A stretch of DNA of 64,000 nucleotides from Massilia agilis (GTDB lineage: Bacteria; Pseudomonadota; Gammaproteobacteria; Burkholderiales; Burkholderiaceae_D), in NCBI RefSeq assembly GCF_024756255.1, contig NZ_JANUHB010000006.1:124001-188000 (forward strand), in the 5' to 3' direction. The notes beneath the pieces are model-generated. The model saw only the letters and a program-made list of their open reading frames with translations. It was not told the DNA's origin and ran no database searches. Of this stretch, positions 55,493 through 64,000 are shown piece after piece. A program made the translations under genes and the position numbers. Positions within the stretch are counted from its first letter, which is position 1. Every line of letters begins with the position of its first letter.

Positions 55493-55857
55493 AGCTAATA
55501 GCTGAAATTAGGCAAGATTTCGTAAAAGATTAACACGCTCAAGTGAAAACCAAATAGCACACTACATTACTCAACAATTATTCCTACATTTTTGTCGTGC
55601 TGAGCTTGAATCCAGACACATGGGGTGTACAATCGCCTGAAAAGTTAAAGCTTTGACACGGTTCACCCGCACGCCGGCCTTGAACAGATAAAAATACAAC
55701 AAGGCCAATGATATGACCGCCGTACCCACCGAACCCATCCGCGTGAATGGATTCAATAGTGCCAGCGAGAAGCTCGCCTGGCGCGGCCCAAGGGGCACAC
55801 GACGATCCTGACGTTCCGGGACAACATAAGAATTCTTAATTGGCATTGGAGGCACCT
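55493..55857. promoter_or_regulatory. Intergenic region and probable pckG promoter
   Basis: 365 bases without a credible gene, AT-rich in the left half. TTGAAT at 55606-55611 and TACAAT at 55628-55633 are 16 bases apart on the plus strand and could start the pckG message, which would then have a leader of about 220 bases. TTGACA at 55653-55658 lacks a good partner. A minus-strand open frame at 55571-55855 has a hydrophobic stretch but no Shine-Dalgarno and ends in junk-like sequence, so I do not call it. Confidence 0.35.
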
Positions 55858-57723
55858 ATGAACCAGCCCGTGATGGGCGGCGTCGCTGCACTGGACGTCC
55901 CCGATTACATCAAGCATCAAAAGCTCATCAACTGGGTGGCGGAAATCGCCGCCCTGACCAAGCCCGACAGCATCTACTGGTGCGACGGCTCGACCGAGGA
56001 ATACGACCGCCTGTGCGCGCAAATGGTCGACGCCGGCACGATGAAAAAGCTCAACCCGGAAAAGCGCCCGAACTCGTACCTGGCCTGCTCCGACCCCAGC
56101 GACGTGGCGCGCGTGGAAGACCGCACCTTCATCTGCTCCGCCACCCGCGAGCAGGCCGGCCCCACCAACAACTGGATGGACCCGGCCGAGATGCGCCGCA
56201 CCCTGCACGGCCTGTTCGACGGCTGCATGGCCGGCCGCACGCTGTACGTGATCCCGTTCTCGATGGGCCCGCTGGGCTCGCCGATCGCCCACATCGGCGT
56301 CGAGCTGTCCGACTCGCCCTACGTGGCGGTCAACATGAAGATCATGACCCGCATGGGCCGCGCCGTGTACGACGTGCTGGGCGATTCCGGCGAGTTCGTG
56401 CCCTGCGTGCACAGCGTCGGCATGCCGCTTGCAGCCGGCCAGCAAGACGTGAAATGGCCGTGCAACGCCACCAAGTACATCGTCCATTATCCGGAAACGC
56501 GCGAGATCTGGTCGTTTGGCTCCGGCTACGGCGGCAACGCGCTCCTGGGCAAGAAGTGTTTCGCGCTGCGTATCGCATCGAACATGGGCTACCAGGAAGC
56601 GCAGGAAGGCGGCACCGGCTGGCTGGCCGAGCACATGCTGATCCTGGGCGTGGAGTCGCCGCAGGGCGAGAAGAACTACGTCGCGGCCGCGTTCCCGTCG
56701 GCTTGCGGCAAGACCAACTTCGCCATGCTGATCCCGCCCTCGGGGTTCGAAGGCTGGAAGGTCACCACCATCGGTGACGACATTGCGTGGATCAAGCCGG
56801 GCCAGGACGGCCGCCTGTACGCGATCAACCCGGAAGCCGGCTACTTTGGCGTGGCCCCGGGCACCAACGAAAAGACCAACCGCAACTGCATGGAGTCGCT
56901 GCGCCGCGACGTCATCTTCACCAACGTGGCGCTGACCGACGACGGCGACGTCTGGTGGGAAGGCATGACCAAGACCCCGCCGGCGCACCTGATCGACTGG
57001 CAGGGCAAGGACTGGACCCCGGCGTCCGGCACCAAGGCCGCGCATCCGAACGCGCGCTTCACCGTGGCCGCGACCCAGAACCCGGTGATCGACCCGGCGT
57101 GGGACGACCCGGCCGGCGTGCCGATTTCGGCCTTCATCTTCGGTGGCCGCCGCTCGACCACCGTGCCGCTGGTGACCGAGGCGCGCGACTGGACCGAGGG
57201 CGTGTACATGGCTGCTACCATGGGCTCGGAAACCACCGCGGCTGCCGCCGGCCAGATGGGCGTGGTGCGCCGCGACCCGTACGCAATGTTGCCGTTCATC
57301 GGCTACAACATGAGCGAATACTTCCAGCACTGGCTCGATCTCGGCCGCAAGGTGGCGGAGAAGAACCCGGCCGCGCTGCCGAAGATCTTCTGCGTGAACT
57401 GGTTCCGCACGGACGAGCAGGGCAACTTCGTGTGGCCGGGCTACGGCGACAACATGCGCGTGCTGAAGTGGATCCTGGACCGCACCAAGGGCCAGGCCGG
57501 CGGTGTCGAGCACATGTTCGGCACCACCCCGGCCTACGCCGACCTGACTTGGGACGGCGTGGTGTTCACCGAGGAGCAGTTCGTGCAGATCACCTCGATC
57601 GACGAGGACGCATGGCGCGAAGAGCTCAAGCTGCACACCGAGCTGTTCGAAAAGCTCTCCTACCGCCTGCCGCAGGAGCTGGTGGCGACCAAGGAAAAGC
57701 TCGAGAAGCACCTGGCCAAGTAA
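55858..57723 (+). CDS. pckG: Phosphoenolpyruvate carboxykinase (GTP)
   Basis: A 621-residue enzyme that makes phosphoenolpyruvate from oxaloacetate and GTP, the entry step of gluconeogenesis. The P-loop is FPSACGKTNFAM with active-site Cys283 and Lys285, and the catalytic RRSTTVPLV and metal/GTP loop sequences are present (DDIAWIKPGQDGRLYAINPE). Length matches GTP-dependent (animal/betaproteobacterial) PEPCK rather than the ATP form. ATG at 55858 is preceded by GGAGG; an upstream TTG at 55840 would add six residues. A terminator and then a paired-hairpin repeat follow. Confidence 0.97.
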   Translation: MNQPVMGGVAALDVPDYIKHQKLINWVAEIAALTKPDSIYWCDGSTEEYDRLCAQMVDAGTMKKLNPEKRPNSYLACSDPSDVARVEDRTFICSATREQAGPTNNWMDPAEMRRTLHGLFDGCMAGRTLYVIPFSMGPLGSPIAHIGVELSDSPYVAVNMKIMTRMGRAVYDVLGDSGEFVPCVHSVGMPLAAGQQDVKWPCNATKYIVHYPETREIWSFGSGYGGNALLGKKCFALRIASNMGYQEAQEGGTGWLAEHMLILGVESPQGEKNYVAAAFPSACGKTNFAMLIPPSGFEGWKVTTIGDDIAWIKPGQDGRLYAINPEAGYFGVAPGTNEKTNRNCMESLRRDVIFTNVALTDDGDVWWEGMTKTPPAHLIDWQGKDWTPASGTKAAHPNARFTVAATQNPVIDPAWDDPAGVPISAFIFGGRRSTTVPLVTEARDWTEGVYMAATMGSETTAAAAGQMGVVRRDPYAMLPFIGYNMSEYFQHWLDLGRKVAEKNPAALPKIFCVNWFRTDEQGNFVWPGYGDNMRVLKWILDRTKGQAGGVEHMFGTTPAYADLTWDGVVFTEEQFVQITSIDEDAWREELKLHTELFEKLSYRLPQELVATKEKLEKHLAK

Positions 57724-57744
57724 GCCGGGCTTCGCATGCAAAGG

Positions 57745-57776
57745 AAGGGCAGCGTCTGGTGGCGCTGCCCTTTTTT
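57745..57776 (+). terminator. Rho-independent terminator after pckG
   Basis: Arms AAGGGCAGCG (57745-57754) and CGCTGCCCTT (57763-57772) form a 10-pair stem with an 8-base loop and a T tract running to 57776. Confidence 0.92.
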
Positions 57777-57777
57777 C

Positions 57778-57876
57778 GTAGGGTGGGCGGGTTTCCCGCC
57801 CACGCGTTCAACGCACGCTTGCGTTGCCTGTGCGCGTGCTCTGTTTGAACGCGTGGGCAGAATCTGCCCACCCTAC
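57778..57876. repeat. Paired-hairpin intergenic repeat, copy 5
   Basis: GTAGGGTGGGCGGG plus CCCGCCCACGCGTTCAA on the left and TTTGAACGCGTGGGCAG plus CTGCCCACCCTAC on the right, in the inward arrangement. It abuts the pckG terminator and lies between convergent genes. Confidence 0.9.
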
Positions 57877-57887
57877 CGGACGTGACC

Positions 57888-59270
57888 TCAATTCCACTCC
57901 ATCAGGCAGGGCGGCACCAGGAGCGCAAGGGCCAGCACCAGGTAGATCAGCTGCAGCGGGATCATCCACCTGGCCCAGGTCAGCCACGGGATGCGCGCCA
58001 GTGCCAGCACGCCGACCGTGATGCCCGAGGTGGGAATCATCGGCGTGGACAGCTCGCCGAGCTGGAACGCCAGGATGGCGGTCTGGCGCGTCACGCCTAC
58101 CAGGTCGGCCAGCGGCGCCATGATCGGCATGGTCAGCGCCGCCTGCCCGCTGCCCGAGTGGATGAAGAAGTTGATCACCGACTGGATCAGGAACATCTTC
58201 TGGGCCGCGAACACCGGATGGACGGACTGCACCAGCGGCATCAGCGCGTGCAGCATGGTGTCGATGATCTGCGCATCGCGTGCGATGATCATGGTGCCGC
58301 GCGCCAGAGCGATCACCAGCGCGGTGGGCGCCAGGTCCTTTACGCCTTGCATGAAGGCCCCCACCCAGCTGTCGGTCCCCAGGCGGGCGATCAGCCCCGC
58401 CACGATCGCCATCGCCAGGAACAGGGCGGCGATCTCCTCGATGAACCAGTCGAAGCGCACCACCCCCACCACCATCGCGCACAAGGTCAGCGCAAAGACC
58501 GACAGCACCGCGGCGTGGCGCCCGGAGATGCGGTCGTCGCCCACGGCCGGCGGCTGTTCCTTGCGCCGGGCCTGGTCCAGCACGAAGGTTGGGCTGAGGG
58601 CCGGGTTGTGCTTGACCCGCGCCGCATACCACATCAAAAAGGCGATGGTGACCGCGGTGGCTACCGCCCACACCACCAGCCGGTACAGGGTGCCCGAGAA
58701 CACCGGCACGCCCGCGATGCCCTGCGCGATCCCCACATTGAACGGGTTGAGGAAGGCTGCCGCGAACCCGACCTGCGAGCCGAGGAAGGGGATCGAGACC
58801 CCCACGACCGAGTCGTAGCCGAGCGCCAGCGCGAGCGGCACGAAGACCAGCACGAACGGGATCACCTCCTCGTTCATGCCAAAGGTGGCACCGCCGAGCG
58901 AGAACATGGTGACGAACACCGGGATGATCGCCGCGCGCACCGCCGGCGAATGCTGGTGCGCGCGCACGATCGAGCGGATCAGGGTGTCGATCGCGTCGGT
59001 GCGCTGCAGCACCGCGAACGCGCCGCCGACGACCAGCACGAAGCCGATGATCAGGGCCGCTTCCACAAAGCCCTTGATGGGCGCCTTCAGCAGCGCCACC
59101 AGCCCCTGCGGGTTGCTGGCCACGTAGTGGAACGAGGCGGGATCGACGAGCTGCTTGCCGCCCACAAGATGGGTGTCGTATTTGCCGCCGGGGACAAACC
59201 AGGTCGCCAGCGCGATCAGTGCCAGGATTGCGAACAGCAGCACAAAGGTGTTGGGCAGTCGCAGGCGCAT
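57888..59270 (-). CDS. YfcC family membrane transporter (DcuC superfamily)
   Basis: A 460-residue inner-membrane permease with about 11 hydrophobic segments. YfcC-type motifs: TWFVPGGKYDTHLV in the first periplasmic loop, FSLGGATFGMNEEVIPFVLV, and FIHSGSGQAALTMPIMAPLADL. Members of this family carry amino acids, dipeptides or dicarboxylates; the true substrate is rarely known. Its ATG follows the TAG of the upstream aspartoacylase-family gene by two bases, so both are translated from one transcript. That pairing suggests the permease takes up the hydrolase's substrate. Confidence 0.9.
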   Translation of the reverse strand: MRLRLPNTFVLLFAILALIALATWFVPGGKYDTHLVGGKQLVDPASFHYVASNPQGLVALLKAPIKGFVEAALIIGFVLVVGGAFAVLQRTDAIDTLIRSIVRAHQHSPAVRAAIIPVFVTMFSLGGATFGMNEEVIPFVLVFVPLALALGYDSVVGVSIPFLGSQVGFAAAFLNPFNVGIAQGIAGVPVFSGTLYRLVVWAVATAVTIAFLMWYAARVKHNPALSPTFVLDQARRKEQPPAVGDDRISGRHAAVLSVFALTLCAMVVGVVRFDWFIEEIAALFLAMAIVAGLIARLGTDSWVGAFMQGVKDLAPTALVIALARGTMIIARDAQIIDTMLHALMPLVQSVHPVFAAQKMFLIQSVINFFIHSGSGQAALTMPIMAPLADLVGVTRQTAILAFQLGELSTPMIPTSGITVGVLALARIPWLTWARWMIPLQLIYLVLALALLVPPCLMEWN

Positions 59271-59272
59271 GG

Positions 59273-60391
59273 CTATTGGCTCAGCAAGGATCCGGAGCGG
59301 AAGGCGGCGGCGCCGGCGATTTTACAGATGTGCATGCCGCGCAGCAGGTGGCGGTGCGCGGTGCTGGCGAACAGCAGCCCGTCGTGGCCGGCGCGCACGG
59401 TGGCGGTAACCCCGGTCACCGGGTTGACGACATCGGCCACTGCTTCGCCCGCGCTGACCCGCTCGCCCAGCCGCTTGAGCATCACCAGCAGCCCCGATTG
59501 CGGCGCGCGCAGCGGCTCCACGCCTTCCAGCGGGGTCGGCGCGCACAGCGGGTCCGGCAGCGGCAGCAGCGGAATGTCGAGCACGCCCTCGCGCGCCAGG
59601 AATTGCAGCAGCGCGGTCGCGTCCTGCTCGGCCAGGTCGTAGCGCACATCCATCTCGCCGCGCAGTTCGACCGTGATGGCGGCGCATGCGGGCGGTATCG
59701 GCGTGGCCGGCCCGAAGTGCGCCGCCAGGTCCCACCACAGCCGGCTGCAGGCTTCGTCGAACGGGTCGCCCCCGGAGGCGTCCGACAGCAGCAGGGCGCG
59801 CGCGCCGAGCAGCGCGGCCAGCGGCTTGACCTGGGCGGCCAGCGCGCTGCCGGCATACAGGTGCAGCACCGCCTCGTTATCGCAGTGCAGGTCGAGCACG
59901 ATGTCGGCGTCGATCGCCATCCCCAGCAGCGTCTTCTTCAGCACCTCGGTGTGGTCGGCCGGCTCCCAGTGCGCGATGGCTGCGCGTGCCTCGGCCCGGA
60001 TCGCGGCCACGTTGGCCGCACTGTCGCTTCCAAGCCGGCGGGCCAGCGCCGACTTCAGGCCCTCGACCAGGTAGGGGAAGGAGCGGTTGAAGTTGGTCCC
60101 GGTGGACAGGTCGAAGCGCCCGAACGGCGTGCCCTGCACCACCTGCGACAGGCCGACCGGATTGGCGGCCGGCACGAGGATGACTTCGCCGCGCACGCGC
60201 CCCTGCGCGTCCAGCCGCTCCAGCTCGCGGCGCAGGAACTGGGCCACCAGCATCGCCGGAATTTCGTCTGCATGTAGCGCAGCCTGGATATAGACCTTCT
60301 TGCCCGCGCCCGGACTGCCGTAGTGGAGCGAGGTGAGCTGGTAGGTGGCGACGCTCTGCTCGGTCGCGATCGGGTGCGTCTGGGTATGCAT
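59273..60391 (-). CDS. Succinylglutamate desuccinylase/aspartoacylase family hydrolase
   Basis: A 372-residue zinc amidohydrolase of the M14-like group. Zinc ligands are His40 and Glu43 (ALHADEIPAM) and His169 (DLHCDNEAV). The catalytic Glu is Glu242 in TVELRGEMDV. The C-terminal 90 residues form a biotinyl/lipoyl-like beta barrel (LLVMLKRLGERVSAGEAVADVVNPVTG), seen in a subset of the family. It would hydrolyse an N-acyl or peptide-like amide of an amino acid; CphZ-type dipeptide hydrolases that act on beta-Asp-Arg belong to the same broad family (inference). ATG at 60391 has AGGAG at 8 bases; a TTG at 60397 is less likely. It is first in an operon with the YfcC permease and divergent from an RpiR regulator. 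Confidence 0.9.
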   Translation of the reverse strand: MHTQTHPIATEQSVATYQLTSLHYGSPGAGKKVYIQAALHADEIPAMLVAQFLRRELERLDAQGRVRGEVILVPAANPVGLSQVVQGTPFGRFDLSTGTNFNRSFPYLVEGLKSALARRLGSDSAANVAAIRAEARAAIAHWEPADHTEVLKKTLLGMAIDADIVLDLHCDNEAVLHLYAGSALAAQVKPLAALLGARALLLSDASGGDPFDEACSRLWWDLAAHFGPATPIPPACAAITVELRGEMDVRYDLAEQDATALLQFLAREGVLDIPLLPLPDPLCAPTPLEGVEPLRAPQSGLLVMLKRLGERVSAGEAVADVVNPVTGVTATVRAGHDGLLFASTAHRHLLRGMHICKIAGAAAFRSGSLLSQ

Positions 60392-60463
60392 GCGCAAATC
60401 TCCTGGCTTCGTGGTCCGGCTACCCGGCCGATTATGTATGATTTTTTACACACCGTAAATCAC

Positions 60464-60479
60464 TGAAAAAAATCTTTCA
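60464..60479. promoter_or_regulatory. Candidate RpiR operator
   Basis: TGAAAAAAATCTTTCA is a perfect TGAAA-N6-TTTCA inverted repeat in the AT-rich gap between the hydrolase and regulator genes. Motifs of this type bind RpiR/MurR-family proteins. It may control both divergent transcripts. Confidence 0.5.
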
Positions 60480-60582
60480 AAATCTTGTTGAGTTTGCGGT
60501 GAATCCTGGTTTAGAGTTGGCAATGTTTAGATATTTACATCACAGATAAACAAGTAAAAAAACCGTCATCCGGAACCGCGCA

Positions 60583-61551
60583 ATGCCCCATCCCGCCCCG
60601 CCCAGCACCTCGCCCGACGTCGGCTTTGCCGAGTCTTCGCTCGGCCAGTCCCTGCTGCAAGTGCTGGCCGAAGGTTCGGCCTCCAACCGCGCCATCGCCG
60701 ACTACGTCCTGCGCAACCAGGTGCGCGTCACCGCACTCGGTATCGAGGAGCTGGCCGAAGCCTGCGAAGTGTCCACCGCCACCATCAGCCGCTTTGCGCG
60801 TGACCTCGGTTTCAAGAACTACGCCGCGATGCGCGGCGCGGTGGCCGAAACGCTGCAGTCGGTGCTGCAGCCGGTCGAAAAACTGCGCAGCACCATCGCG
60901 CGGCGCGCGCAAGCCGCCTCGCCCGCGCTGGAAAGCCTCGGCTACGCCGAGGCGGCCCTCACCGCCACCAGCCGTTCGCTGGCCGGCGCCGACGTGGACC
61001 GCATCGCCGCTGCCCTGACCAAAGCGCGCACCGTGTACGTGCTCGGCTTCGGCCTGTCCTCGTTCATGGCCGGCACGCTCGCCATGCACCTGCAGCCGTT
61101 CTGCCAGCACGTGGTGGAAGTGGCCGCCAGCGGCGGCACCGAGGTCGCCGCCAGCCACCTGGCCACCATCGGCCGCAAGGACGTGCTGGTGGTGATCTCG
61201 CTGCCGCGCTACACGCTCGACGTGGTGCCGCTGACGCGCTTTGCGCGCGACGCCGGCGCCACCATCGTTTCGATCACCGATTCGCCCGCGTCCCCGCTCG
61301 CCGAGCTCGGGCACCACGTGCTCTATGCGCACAGTACGCACCCGGTGCTGCCCAGCAGCTCCACAGCGGTGCTGGCCCTGATCGAGGCGCTGGTGGTGTC
61401 GCTGATGACCTCCAACAAAGCCAACGTCGCCAAGGCCGCCCGCCATACCGAGGCAATCGCCGCCTACCTCTACGGTGAACACCAGATTCGTACCAGCAGC
61501 ACGCATAAAAAAGAAGGCGTCCGCAGGCGCCGCACTGTGAAGCAGTCCTGA
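60583..61551 (+). CDS. MurR/RpiR family transcriptional regulator
   Basis: A 322-residue regulator. The N-terminal RpiR helix-turn-helix (about residues 18-95) contains IEELAEACEVSTATISRFARD and FKNYAAMR. A SIS (sugar-isomerase-like) effector domain follows at about 130-260 (VYVLGFGLSSFMAGTLAMHL, DVLVVISLPRYTLDVVPL). The C-terminus is basic. RpiR proteins repress or activate sugar, amino-sugar or amino-acid catabolic genes in response to a phosphosugar or related ligand. It lies between the divergent hydrolase/permease operon and a downstream TonB receptor 24 bases away in the same direction, so it probably controls the whole cluster. Confidence 0.93.
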   Translation: MPHPAPPSTSPDVGFAESSLGQSLLQVLAEGSASNRAIADYVLRNQVRVTALGIEELAEACEVSTATISRFARDLGFKNYAAMRGAVAETLQSVLQPVEKLRSTIARRAQAASPALESLGYAEAALTATSRSLAGADVDRIAAALTKARTVYVLGFGLSSFMAGTLAMHLQPFCQHVVEVAASGGTEVAASHLATIGRKDVLVVISLPRYTLDVVPLTRFARDAGATIVSITDSPASPLAELGHHVLYAHSTHPVLPSSSTAVLALIEALVVSLMTSNKANVAKAARHTEAIAAYLYGEHQIRTSSTHKKEGVRRRRTVKQS

Positions 61552-61575
61552 GTCACCACCAAGAGGGAGCATTGC

Positions 61576-64000
61576 ATGAGCAAGAACTATTCGAGAAGCG
61601 TGCGGCCGACCGTCCTGGCATCGGCGGTCGTGGCCGCATTGAGCCTGATCGCGCAGCAGGCGCACGCGCAAGAGGAAGAACAGAAGATCGCGCGCGTCGA
61701 GATCACCGGCTCGTCGATCAAGCGCATCGACAGCGAGACCGCGCTGCCGGTCCAGCGGATCACGCGCGAGGACATCGAGAAGATGGGCGCGACCACCGCC
61801 GCCGAACTGGTGCGCAACATCAGCGCCAACACCGCGCCGCTGACGGACGGCCCCAGCATCTCGGACGGCACCTCGGGCCAGCGCGGCCTGAACGCGGCCA
61901 ACATGCGCGGCATCGGCGCGTCCTCGACCCTGGTGCTGCTGAACGGCCGCCGCCTGGCCAACTTCGCGGCGCCGGGCGACAACGCCGGCGTTGACCTGAA
62001 CAACATCCCGGCCGGCGCGATCCAGCGCGTCGAGGTGCTCAAGGATGGCGCCTCGGCGATCTACGGCACCGACGCGATCGGCGGCGTCATCAACTTCATC
62101 ACCCGCAAGGACTATACCGGCGTTGACCTGGCCGCATCGGCCGCCGGCACCCAGCACGGCGGCGCCGGCAAGCGCACCGCCAGCATCAGCGCCGGCACCG
62201 GCGACCTGGCGCGCGACCGCTTCAACGTATTCGGCGTGCTGGACGTGCAGCAGCTGGACGCGCTGCGCTCCGGCCAGCGCAGCTTCATCGCCGAGCGCCC
62301 GCTCGCCACCACCTTGCCGGCCCAGATGTCGAGCAATACCTACCCGGCCAACATCGACATGTCGACCGCGCAGCGCAAGGCGCTGATTGCCGCCGGCGTG
62401 CTGCCTGCCGGAGCGACCGCGAACCGGATCAACCCGAGTTCGCCCGATTGCAACCCGCCCGCGACCGTGTATGCCGCCAAGGGCCCGGGCGGGGCGCTGG
62501 GCTGCAGCTACGACTACATGGAAGACACCGAGATCTATCCGGACTCGCGCAAGGTGGGCTTCATCGGCCGCGCCACCTTCCAGCTGGACGCGGACAACCA
62601 GCTGTTCGCGGAGCTGGTGCAGTCCGAAGCGAAGACCCGCTACGTGCTCTCGCCCAACCCGACGCGGGTGCGCAACTTCCCGGTCAGCCTGCTGCCCGAG
62701 AAGTACCGCACGGTGCTGTCGGCGCCAGGGCTGCCCACCACCGTCAGCGGCCTGCGCTACCGGATGACCGAGGCCGGCAACCGCAGCAACGAAGTAACCA
62801 GCACCGGCCAGCGCCTGGTGCTGGGCGCCACCGGCACCCTGTCCGGCTGGGACTACGACGCGGCCCTGTCGCGCGCCGAGAACCGCGCCACCGACAAGTA
62901 CGTGAACGGCTACTTCCTGTTCGATAAATTCGACGCCGGCATCCGTTCGGGTGTCATCAATCCGTTCGGCCCGTCGTCGCAGGCCGGCAAGGACCTGTTC
63001 GCCGCGATCCGCGTCAACGACGAGGCGCGCAAGGCCAAGGGCGTGTCGACCTCGATCGACGGCAAGATGTCGCGCTCCTTGATGGCGCTGGAAGGCGGCG
63101 ACCTAGCGCTCGCGATCGGCGGCGAGCTGCGTCGCGAGAGCCAGAAGTTCACCCCGTCCGAGCTGCTCAAGTCGAACAACCTCGGTGGCGACCGCGACAG
63201 CACGCTGCCGGTCGGCACCCTGCTCGACGTGGAGACCGCCGACGCCAGCCGCAACGTGCGCTCCGTGTTCACCGAGGTGAACGCGCCGTTCACCAAGGAG
63301 CTGGAGATGCAGTTCGCGCTGCGTTACGACAGCTACAGCGAAGTGGGCAGCACCACCAATCCCAAGCTCGGCCTGCGCTGGCAGCCGCACAAGGCGCTGC
63401 TGGTGCGCGCCTCGGCCGGCACCGGCTTTCGCGCGCCGTCGTTGTCGGACCTGAAGCGCCCGACCATCTATGGCACCGCGGCCGGCTTCCTGACCGACCC
63501 GCAGTGCGTCAAGCAGGAAGGCAGCATCGACCTGTGCACCGACCAGTGGCCGGTCGAGCGCCGCTCGAACCCCAACCTCAAGCCGGAGAAGTCGCAGCAG
63601 TTCACGCTGGGCGCGGTGTTCGAGCTGGGCAAGCGCACCAACGTATCGGTCGATTACTGGAACATCCAGAAGAAGGACGTGATCAGCACCCTGGGCGAGC
63701 AGGTGATTACCGAGAACCCGGCGGCCTACAACGGCAAGTACATCCAGCGCGACAGCGACGGCTTCATCTCCAACATCCTGCTGATGAAGGAGAACCAGGG
63801 CCGGCTGAAGACCTCGGGCATCGACCTGGGCGGCGAATGGCGCAGCGAGCGCGGCGCCTGGGGCCGGTTCGGCGTGAACCTGTCCGGCACCTGGGTGCTG
63901 AAGTACGACCGCCAGTTCGGCCCGCAGGAGCCGTACCGCAGCAACCTGGGCGTATTCCTGAACGACCAGGTGATCCAGAAGTGGCGCCACCGCGTCAATT
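61576..64000 (+). CDS. TonB-dependent receptor (incomplete at the window end)
   Basis: An outer-membrane receptor of which the first 808 codons are visible; it is open at the right edge. The signal peptide is MSKNYSRSVRPTVLASAVVA followed by ALSLIAQQAHA. The plug has IARVEITGSSIKRID (a TonB-box-like ITGSSI motif), the block ISDGTSGQRGLNAANMRGIG, NGRRLANFAAPG and RVEVLKDGASAIYGTDAIGG, typical of plug domains. A long beta-barrel follows. The ITGSSIKR opening is common in large receptors for oligosaccharides, peptides or other nutrient oligomers in Oxalobacteraceae and Xanthomonadaceae. GAGGGAG precedes the ATG at 61576. Being 24 bases from the RpiR gene, it is probably co-transcribed and delivers the substrate of the cluster across the outer membrane. 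Confidence 0.93.
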   Translation, partial: MSKNYSRSVRPTVLASAVVAALSLIAQQAHAQEEEQKIARVEITGSSIKRIDSETALPVQRITREDIEKMGATTAAELVRNISANTAPLTDGPSISDGTSGQRGLNAANMRGIGASSTLVLLNGRRLANFAAPGDNAGVDLNNIPAGAIQRVEVLKDGASAIYGTDAIGGVINFITRKDYTGVDLAASAAGTQHGGAGKRTASISAGTGDLARDRFNVFGVLDVQQLDALRSGQRSFIAERPLATTLPAQMSSNTYPANIDMSTAQRKALIAAGVLPAGATANRINPSSPDCNPPATVYAAKGPGGALGCSYDYMEDTEIYPDSRKVGFIGRATFQLDADNQLFAELVQSEAKTRYVLSPNPTRVRNFPVSLLPEKYRTVLSAPGLPTTVSGLRYRMTEAGNRSNEVTSTGQRLVLGATGTLSGWDYDAALSRAENRATDKYVNGYFLFDKFDAGIRSGVINPFGPSSQAGKDLFAAIRVNDEARKAKGVSTSIDGKMSRSLMALEGGDLALAIGGELRRESQKFTPSELLKSNNLGGDRDSTLPVGTLLDVETADASRNVRSVFTEVNAPFTKELEMQFALRYDSYSEVGSTTNPKLGLRWQPHKALLVRASAGTGFRAPSLSDLKRPTIYGTAAGFLTDPQCVKQEGSIDLCTDQWPVERRSNPNLKPEKSQQFTLGAVFELGKRTNVSVDYWNIQKKDVISTLGEQVITENPAAYNGKYIQRDSDGFISNILLMKENQGRLKTSGIDLGGEWRSERGAWGRFGVNLSGTWVLKYDRQFGPQEPYRSNLGVFLNDQVIQKWRHRVN

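Noticed and set aside
55571..55855. Minus-strand frame with a hydrophobic stretch upstream of pckG
   Set aside because: It begins on top of the pckG Shine-Dalgarno, has no ribosome site of its own and ends in sequence without protein-like character.

Overview
The window is high-GC chromosomal DNA, roughly two thirds G+C by eye. It reads like a betaproteobacterium of the Burkholderiales, most likely Oxalobacteraceae (Massilia, Telluria or Duganella type). The reasons are the hemE-priA neighbourhood, Burkholderiales-style Rep, RdgC, CcoG and GTP-dependent PckG, two large TonB-dependent receptors, and secreted proteins with DUF4214 and RTX modules. This placement is inferred from family resemblance and composition, not from a search.

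Layout. 1-4.0 kb: an incomplete SNF2-like helicase gene, translationally coupled to an S9 peptidase and divergent from hemE. 4.1-9.2 kb: hemE, an AT-rich gap with a cluster of DnaA-box-like 9-mers, priA and a dihydrolipoamide dehydrogenase-like flavoprotein. 9.2-15.6 kb: an AtaL-like protein, an unrecognised protein with a possible Cys/His/Asp triad, modABC for molybdate uptake, and rep. 15.8-23 kb: two exported proteins that end in the same DUF4214 module (a metalloprotease and an FG-GAP protein), with slyX, a GMC oxidoreductase and a MerR/TipAS regulator between them. 23-27.4 kb: tandem M3 metallopeptidases closed by a terminator. 27.5-29.1 kb: a lower-GC insert with a small exported protein and a stand-alone SIR2-like protein. 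29.2-36.3 kb: DUF4404, YgiQ radical SAM protein, AI-2E family permease, acyltransferase, a cNMP-binding protein divergent from a diguanylate cyclase, and tRNA-Val/tRNA-Asp. 36.5-46.6 kb: glycerate 2-kinase, a TonB-dependent receptor, a giant ExeM/NucH-type nuclease and a subtilisin. 46.7-57.7 kb: GNAT, ccoG with DUF3149, SOS-controlled dinB, rdgC, catalase, an asparaginase-domain protein, an unknown protein, a D-2-hydroxyacid dehydrogenase and pckG. 57.9-64 kb: a YfcC permease and an aspartoacylase-family hydrolase, divergent from an RpiR regulator and a TonB-dependent receptor that runs off the end.

Themes. The cell appears to be a polymer-degrading heterotroph: secreted protease, nuclease and subtilisin, periplasmic M3 oligopeptidases, TonB receptors and gluconeogenic PckG. 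Replication and repair genes (priA, rep, dinB, rdgC, an SNF2 helicase) are scattered through it. Intergenic gaps carry at least five copies of a paired-hairpin repeat, and one copy supplies the stop codon of the glycerate kinase gene. No prophage, insertion sequence, integrase or CRISPR array was recognised. The items most worth following up are the DnaA-box cluster before priA, the SIR2-like gene in low-GC DNA, the repeat family, and the RpiR/TonB/hydrolase/permease cluster, which may handle an amidated dipeptide such as that from cyanophycin.
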